From assembly GCA_030584025.1 (NCBI GenBank), contig CP129487.1:620001-684000 (forward strand): a stretch of 64,000 bases of DNA. The letters run 5' to 3'. The notes under the pieces are model-generated. The model had not been told where the DNA came from, did no database searches, and saw only the letters and a program-made list of their open reading frames with translations. This stretch comes from Cyclobacteriaceae bacterium. Lineage in GTDB: Bacteria; Bacteroidota; Bacteroidia; Cytophagales; Cyclobacteriaceae. The position numbers were made by a program, and so were the translations under genes. Below are positions 61,107 to 64,000 of the stretch, one piece after another; position 1 is the first letter of the stretch, and every line of letters starts with the position of its first letter.

Positions 61107-61745
61107 ATGAATTCCGTTGAGCAAATTCGTCAGTACGCGCATCAGCCCCTTACGCACCAGCTTTTGGTTTCACTGCTTAAATCGTTCAAACAGCCCAACG
61201 ATAAGATTTATAAGTTGATGCGCGATGGATTAATTATACCCGTAAAAAAGGGGCTCTACATTGCGGGCAATATCCTAAATGCCGGGAGGCCAGAGCCTTT
61301 TCTGTTGGCCAATCACATGCTTGGTCCGAGCTACGTTTCGATGGAAACAGCCCTGGCCTATTATGGTTTCATACCGGAACGGGTGCACGAAATTGCATCC
61401 GTGACCACCAAAGCTTCGCGGACGTTTGATACATCGGTTGGAAAATTCACCTACACACGGATTCCTTTACCGTATTATACGTTTGGTATCCAACGGATCA
61501 TGTTGTCAGATGATCAGTATGCTCTGGTAGCGTCACCGGCAAAAGCCATTTGTGATAAAGTGGTAACCACATCGGGTTTATTGTTACGCAGTAGAAAGTC
61601 GGCAACCGAATTTCTGATTGAGAATATGCGTATGGATGAGGAGAAGCTGCAGGAACTCGACTTGGATGAAATGGAAACCTGGGTGGCACAATCTCCGAAG
61701 TCCGAAAGTCTGCAAATGATTATTGAGGCAATCAAAGAACTATGA
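61107..61745 (+). CDS. abiEi: Type IV antitoxin AbiEi-family protein
   Basis: A 212-aa antitoxin from the ATG at 61107; earlier in-frame ATGs overlap the previous gene and the operator. An N-terminal winged helix (LLVSLLKSF, DKIYKLMRDGLIIPVKKGLY) is followed by the AbiEi domain (PSYVSMETALAYYGFIPE, VASPAKAICDKV). AbiEi represses the operon and counters AbiEii without binding it directly, which defines type IV systems. It overlaps the toxin gene by four bases (ATGA). Confidence 0.9.
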   Translation: MNSVEQIRQYAHQPLTHQLLVSLLKSFKQPNDKIYKLMRDGLIIPVKKGLYIAGNILNAGRPEPFLLANHMLGPSYVSMETALAYYGFIPERVHEIASVTTKASRTFDTSVGKFTYTRIPLPYYTFGIQRIMLSDDQYALVASPAKAICDKVVTTSGLLLRSRKSATEFLIENMRMDEEKLQELDLDEMETWVAQSPKSESLQMIIEAIKEL

Positions 61746-62596
61746 TTAAAGAATGGCTTGCTGAATACAACCCTGCCAATAAAAATGAGGCGCATGCTGC
61801 GCTGCGTGAAATTATGCAGGAAGTAGCCCTGGCAGGATTATACAGATCGGGATTTTTCGAAAAGGCAGCTTTCTATGGCGGAACAGCGCTTCGTATTTTC
61901 TACAAGCTTGATCGTTTTTCTGAAGACCTTGACTTTTCTTTATTAGAATCCAATCCCAATTTCTCACTTGATCGGTATTTGGTAGCAATCCATGACGAGT
62001 TTGAATCTCTGGGGATGAAGGTTTCGATCAAGGAAAAAAAGAAAACAAAAGAGAGTCAGGTAGAATCTGCTTTTCTGAAATCGGAAACGCTCTGGAAAGA
62101 ATTAATATTGGAGAGCATGTTACCGCAGACAGGTTTGAACCAACCGGTAAACATTACCATTAAGATTGAAGTTGACACTCTTCCGCCCGGTGGATTTGAA
62201 ACCGAGGAGAAATTATTACTCAAACCTTTCTCGTTTTATGTAAAGTGTTTTTCACTTCCATTTCTCTTTGCCGGGAAAATGCATGCCTTACTTTTTCGGA
62301 AATGGAAGAACAACGTGAAAGGTCGTGATTGGTATGATCTGGAGTGGTACATCAAGAATAAGATATCAATGAACCTTTCGCATTTCATTGAACGCGCCAA
62401 AGCAAGTGGTGATTTGCCTTCGGGTTCTTGTTCGGAAGAAACCGTTAGAAAACTGTTAGCCGAAAGAATAGAAACAATTGACTTTGATAAAGTAAAAGCT
62501 GACGTGATTAGATTTATACCAGATAGCCACCGGCTGGATGTATGGTCTCCAAAATATTTTCAAGACCTGACGTCACATTTACTGATAACATCTTAG
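61742..62596 (+). CDS. abiEii: AbiEii-family nucleotidyltransferase toxin
   Basis: A 284-aa toxin of the DUF1814/AbiEii family. The nucleotidyltransferase motif FYGGTALRIFYKLDRFSEDLDF (quoted in part) has Gly46-Gly47-Thr48 and the DxD pair Asp62 and Asp64. Later family motifs are LFAGKMHALLFRKW and KGRDWYDLEWY. Members transfer nucleotides to tRNA or bind GTP and stop growth, giving abortive phage infection. All key residues are intact, so the toxin should be active. It is translationally coupled to AbiEi. Confidence 0.92.
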   Translation: MIKEWLAEYNPANKNEAHAALREIMQEVALAGLYRSGFFEKAAFYGGTALRIFYKLDRFSEDLDFSLLESNPNFSLDRYLVAIHDEFESLGMKVSIKEKKKTKESQVESAFLKSETLWKELILESMLPQTGLNQPVNITIKIEVDTLPPGGFETEEKLLLKPFSFYVKCFSLPFLFAGKMHALLFRKWKNNVKGRDWYDLEWYIKNKISMNLSHFIERAKASGDLPSGSCSEETVRKLLAERIETIDFDKVKADVIRFIPDSHRLDVWSPKYFQDLTSHLLITS

Positions 62597-62626
62597 TGAA
62601 ACGATGTGAAGCAGAATTTGTGTACC

Positions 62627-62899
62627 TTATTCCTGCTTCTTCTTAAACGCAGCCTTCACGGCATTCTCCAATTCCTTGCCGGCACGCTTCAGGCTGCTTT
62701 CCACTTCCTTCCAGCGATCTTTGTTTTCGGCCTGGGCTTTTAGTTTTTCAGCGGCCTGCTTCAGGTCTTCGTATTTGTCTTCAAACTCCTTGTTCAGTTT
62801 GCCGCCTGCTTCGTTCAGTTCTTCCATGAACTTATCAACCTTTTTGCCAAAGTTTTGAAAAAGTGTTTCGGCTTTACCTTCTTTTGTTTCGTCTGCCAT
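62627..62899 (-). CDS. Small Lys/Glu-rich helical protein
   Basis: A 90-aa, almost entirely helical, highly charged protein with Ala/Lys heptad patterns (KLNKEFEDKYEDLKQAAEKLKAQA, in part) and a basic end KAAFKKKQE. Bacteroidota encode many such short proteins, resembling apolipophorin or histone-H1-like sequences. Function is unknown. It converges on the AbiEii gene with a 30-base gap. Confidence 0.7.
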   Translation of the reverse strand: MADETKEGKAETLFQNFGKKVDKFMEELNEAGGKLNKEFEDKYEDLKQAAEKLKAQAENKDRWKEVESSLKRAGKELENAVKAAFKKKQE

Positions 62900-63031
62900 A
62901 CGTCTGGTGTTATTGAGTTCTTAAGTTAAAACGGATATTGCTGTAACGCAAAATCAGACGCCAGCGTTCACTTAAAATTACGTTATCGGGAGTATTAAAT
63001 TTCCTTATTTTGCATACCTCAATGCATAATC

Positions 63032-63709
63032 ATGGAAAACGATCAGGATCACATCGATTACATCACCCAACTGCTGGAGAGTAAGTCGACCGCCAAGCAA
63101 AAAACCTACAAGCACTTGTTGGAAGCTTTCACTATGTTAAAAGAGGAGGCCACGCGCATTGTGCAAGAGTTACAAAAAAAGGCGCATCCCGGTGATGATG
63201 ATGTTACGGTTTCATTTACCATCATCAACGAACACGAATTTCATGTAAAGGTAGCGGGCGACTTGTTGATTTTTGTGCTGCACACCAACGTAGTTACGTT
63301 TGATGAAGAGCATTTTGTGATGAAGGACACCTACACGCGGCAGAATGAATACAACCGCTACTACGGGCAGATCATGATCTACAACTTCATGGCCGATTCA
63401 TTGAAGTTTAACCGCATCAACGACCCGGGTTATTTGCTTGCGCGGTTGATGGTAAATCACGAGAACCGTTTTTTTGTAGAGGGCGAGGGGCAGTTGTCGT
63501 TTTTATTCAACAAGGTTTCGGAAGGGCCGCTGCAGCGCGAAAACCTGAATGCGCTGGTAAAACTGGCGCTGGCCATTGCCATTGAAAACGATTTGATGGC
63601 CATGCCGTATCCGCAAGTGCGGTTTATTACCCTTCACCAAAAACTGGAGCACACACCCGATTTGGGTGGCGGGCAGAAGATTGGGTTTAAGATGAGTTAC
63701 CAGAAATAA
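63032..63709 (+). CDS. Conserved uncharacterised cytoplasmic protein
   Basis: A 225-aa soluble protein with helical ends and a central beta region (DDVTVSFTIINEHEFHVKVAGDLLIFVLHT in parts). It contains YYGQIMIYNFMADSLKFNRINDPGYLLARLMVNHENRFFVEGEGQL, quoted only by key residues Y110-Q113 and the late NHENRFFVEG. It is close to cytidylate kinase, which suggests a core-genome position. I do not recognise a named family. Confidence 0.72.
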   Translation: MENDQDHIDYITQLLESKSTAKQKTYKHLLEAFTMLKEEATRIVQELQKKAHPGDDDVTVSFTIINEHEFHVKVAGDLLIFVLHTNVVTFDEEHFVMKDTYTRQNEYNRYYGQIMIYNFMADSLKFNRINDPGYLLARLMVNHENRFFVEGEGQLSFLFNKVSEGPLQRENLNALVKLALAIAIENDLMAMPYPQVRFITLHQKLEHTPDLGGGQKIGFKMSYQK

Positions 63710-63711
63710 CT

Positions 63712-63767
63712 ACACCCCCTATTCCTCCCCCTGATAGGGGAAGGTGTCCGCAGGACGGAGGGGGTGT
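63712..63767. repeat. ACACCCCCT/AGGGGGTGT inverted repeat
   Basis: Perfect 9-bp arms at 63712-63720 and 63759-63767, with CCCCTATC-like and GGTGTCCGCAGGAC inner parts. It starts 3 bases past the stop codon and may help end transcription. Confidence 0.7.
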
Positions 63768-63801
63768 TTCCAAAATCCCCGTTTCATCCTAACTTGCCGG
63801 T

Positions 63802-63945
63802 ATGAAAAGTGCCGTGTTGTTCAAGCGAATTTCCCTGGTTTTAATCCTGTTATCCGCATTGCTGTTCAGCGATTGCGCATCTCAAAAAAAGCATAAGCGC
63901 CTGAAGCCCGGTAAGCCCATTCCTTGTCCGCAAAAAGACTGCTGA
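63802..63945 (+). CDS. 47-residue lipoprotein
   Basis: Translation: MKSAVLFKRISLVLILLSAL, LFSDCASQKKHKR, then LKPGKPIPCPQKDC and TGA. The leader with LFSDC is a plausible lipobox, followed by a short basic, Pro/Cys-containing tail. Its TGA overlaps the next ATG (TGATG), so it is probably co-translated with cytidylate kinase. Small lipoproteins of this type often precede this kinase gene in Bacteroidota, as I recall. Confidence 0.65.
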   Translation: MKSAVLFKRISLVLILLSALLFSDCASQKKHKRLKPGKPIPCPQKDC

Positions 63946-64000
63946 TGAACCTGAGTAAGATTGTTATTGCGATAGACGGATACTCCGCCTGTGGTAAGAG
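63945..64000 (+). CDS. cmk: Cytidylate kinase, N-terminal fragment
   Basis: Only the first 18 codons are present: MNLSKIVIAIDGYSACGK, then the window ends. The sequence IAIDGYSACGKS is the P-loop of Bacteroidota (d)CMP kinase, which phosphorylates CMP and dCMP in nucleotide metabolism. The ATG overlaps the preceding stop codon by one base. Confidence 0.82.
   Translation, partial: MNLSKIVIAIDGYSACGK

Noticed and set aside
1..64000. tRNA, rRNA, riboswitch or intact insertion sequence
   Set aside because: I found no conserved T-loop or anticodon arms, no rRNA sequence, no recognisable aptamer and no transposase ORF while reading both strands.

Overview
The window reads as chromosomal DNA of a member of the Bacteroidota, most likely a free-living Cytophagales-type bacterium. 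This is an inference from three things: the protein families (large FtsX/MacB-type permeases, PorT-like barrel, TlpA/DUF4369 and META-domain proteins, many short-lipobox lipoproteins), the near absence of Shine-Dalgarno sequences, and at least one TTG-N18-TAnnTTTG promoter. There are no rRNA, tRNA or CRISPR loci and no intact transposase. At the left edge lies the first 46 codons of a fused isobutyryl-CoA mutase; at the right edge lie the first codons of cytidylate kinase.

Layout. 0.3-9.6 kb: permease, M28 peptidase lipoprotein, Gfo/Idh/MocA oxidoreductase, Uma2 nuclease, UPF1-like helicase and an exported CHY zinc-finger protein. 9.7-11.9 kb: an AT-rich pocket of three orphan genes (DUF2019-like, a possible nuclease-fold protein, a duplicated-domain protein). 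12-21 kb: beta-propeller protein, a NarL-type two-component pair with a TPR sensor, a second permease, a flavin monooxygenase. 21-30.9 kb: small membrane and lipoproteins, TauE/SafE transporter, M20 hydrolase, and a probable envelope operon (OmpA/SPOR-like, bestrophin-like, TPR). 30.9-36 kb: two divergent permeases. 36-42.8 kb: AT-rich minus-strand genes, mostly small and membrane or exported, then a terpene-cyclase-fold protein and a frameshifted small exported gene. 42.8-45.9 kb: an acyl-CoA dehydrogenase, APH-family kinase and SDR operon that resembles 4-hydroxyacyl-CoA catabolism. 46-52.8 kb: small exported proteins, a GTG-start histidine kinase, a serpin and a MATE pump. 53-58.6 kb: a second AT-rich, all-plus-strand accessory island led by a GHKL ATPase fused to a PD-(D/E)xK nuclease, followed by a WapI-like immunity protein, an Nmad2-type protein and several orphans. 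58.6-64 kb: membrane protein, a truncated Bro-N gene, an AbiEi/AbiEii type IV toxin-antitoxin pair with a nested operator, and housekeeping genes.

The intergenic DNA is rich in short palindromic repeats of at least six families. The most striking is a 118-119 bp element with 17-bp terminal inverted repeats, present three times. Two palindromic elements appear to have been absorbed in frame into coding sequences (the helicase and a small Cys-rich protein). Four roughly 800-residue permeases occur without any neighbouring ATPase gene.
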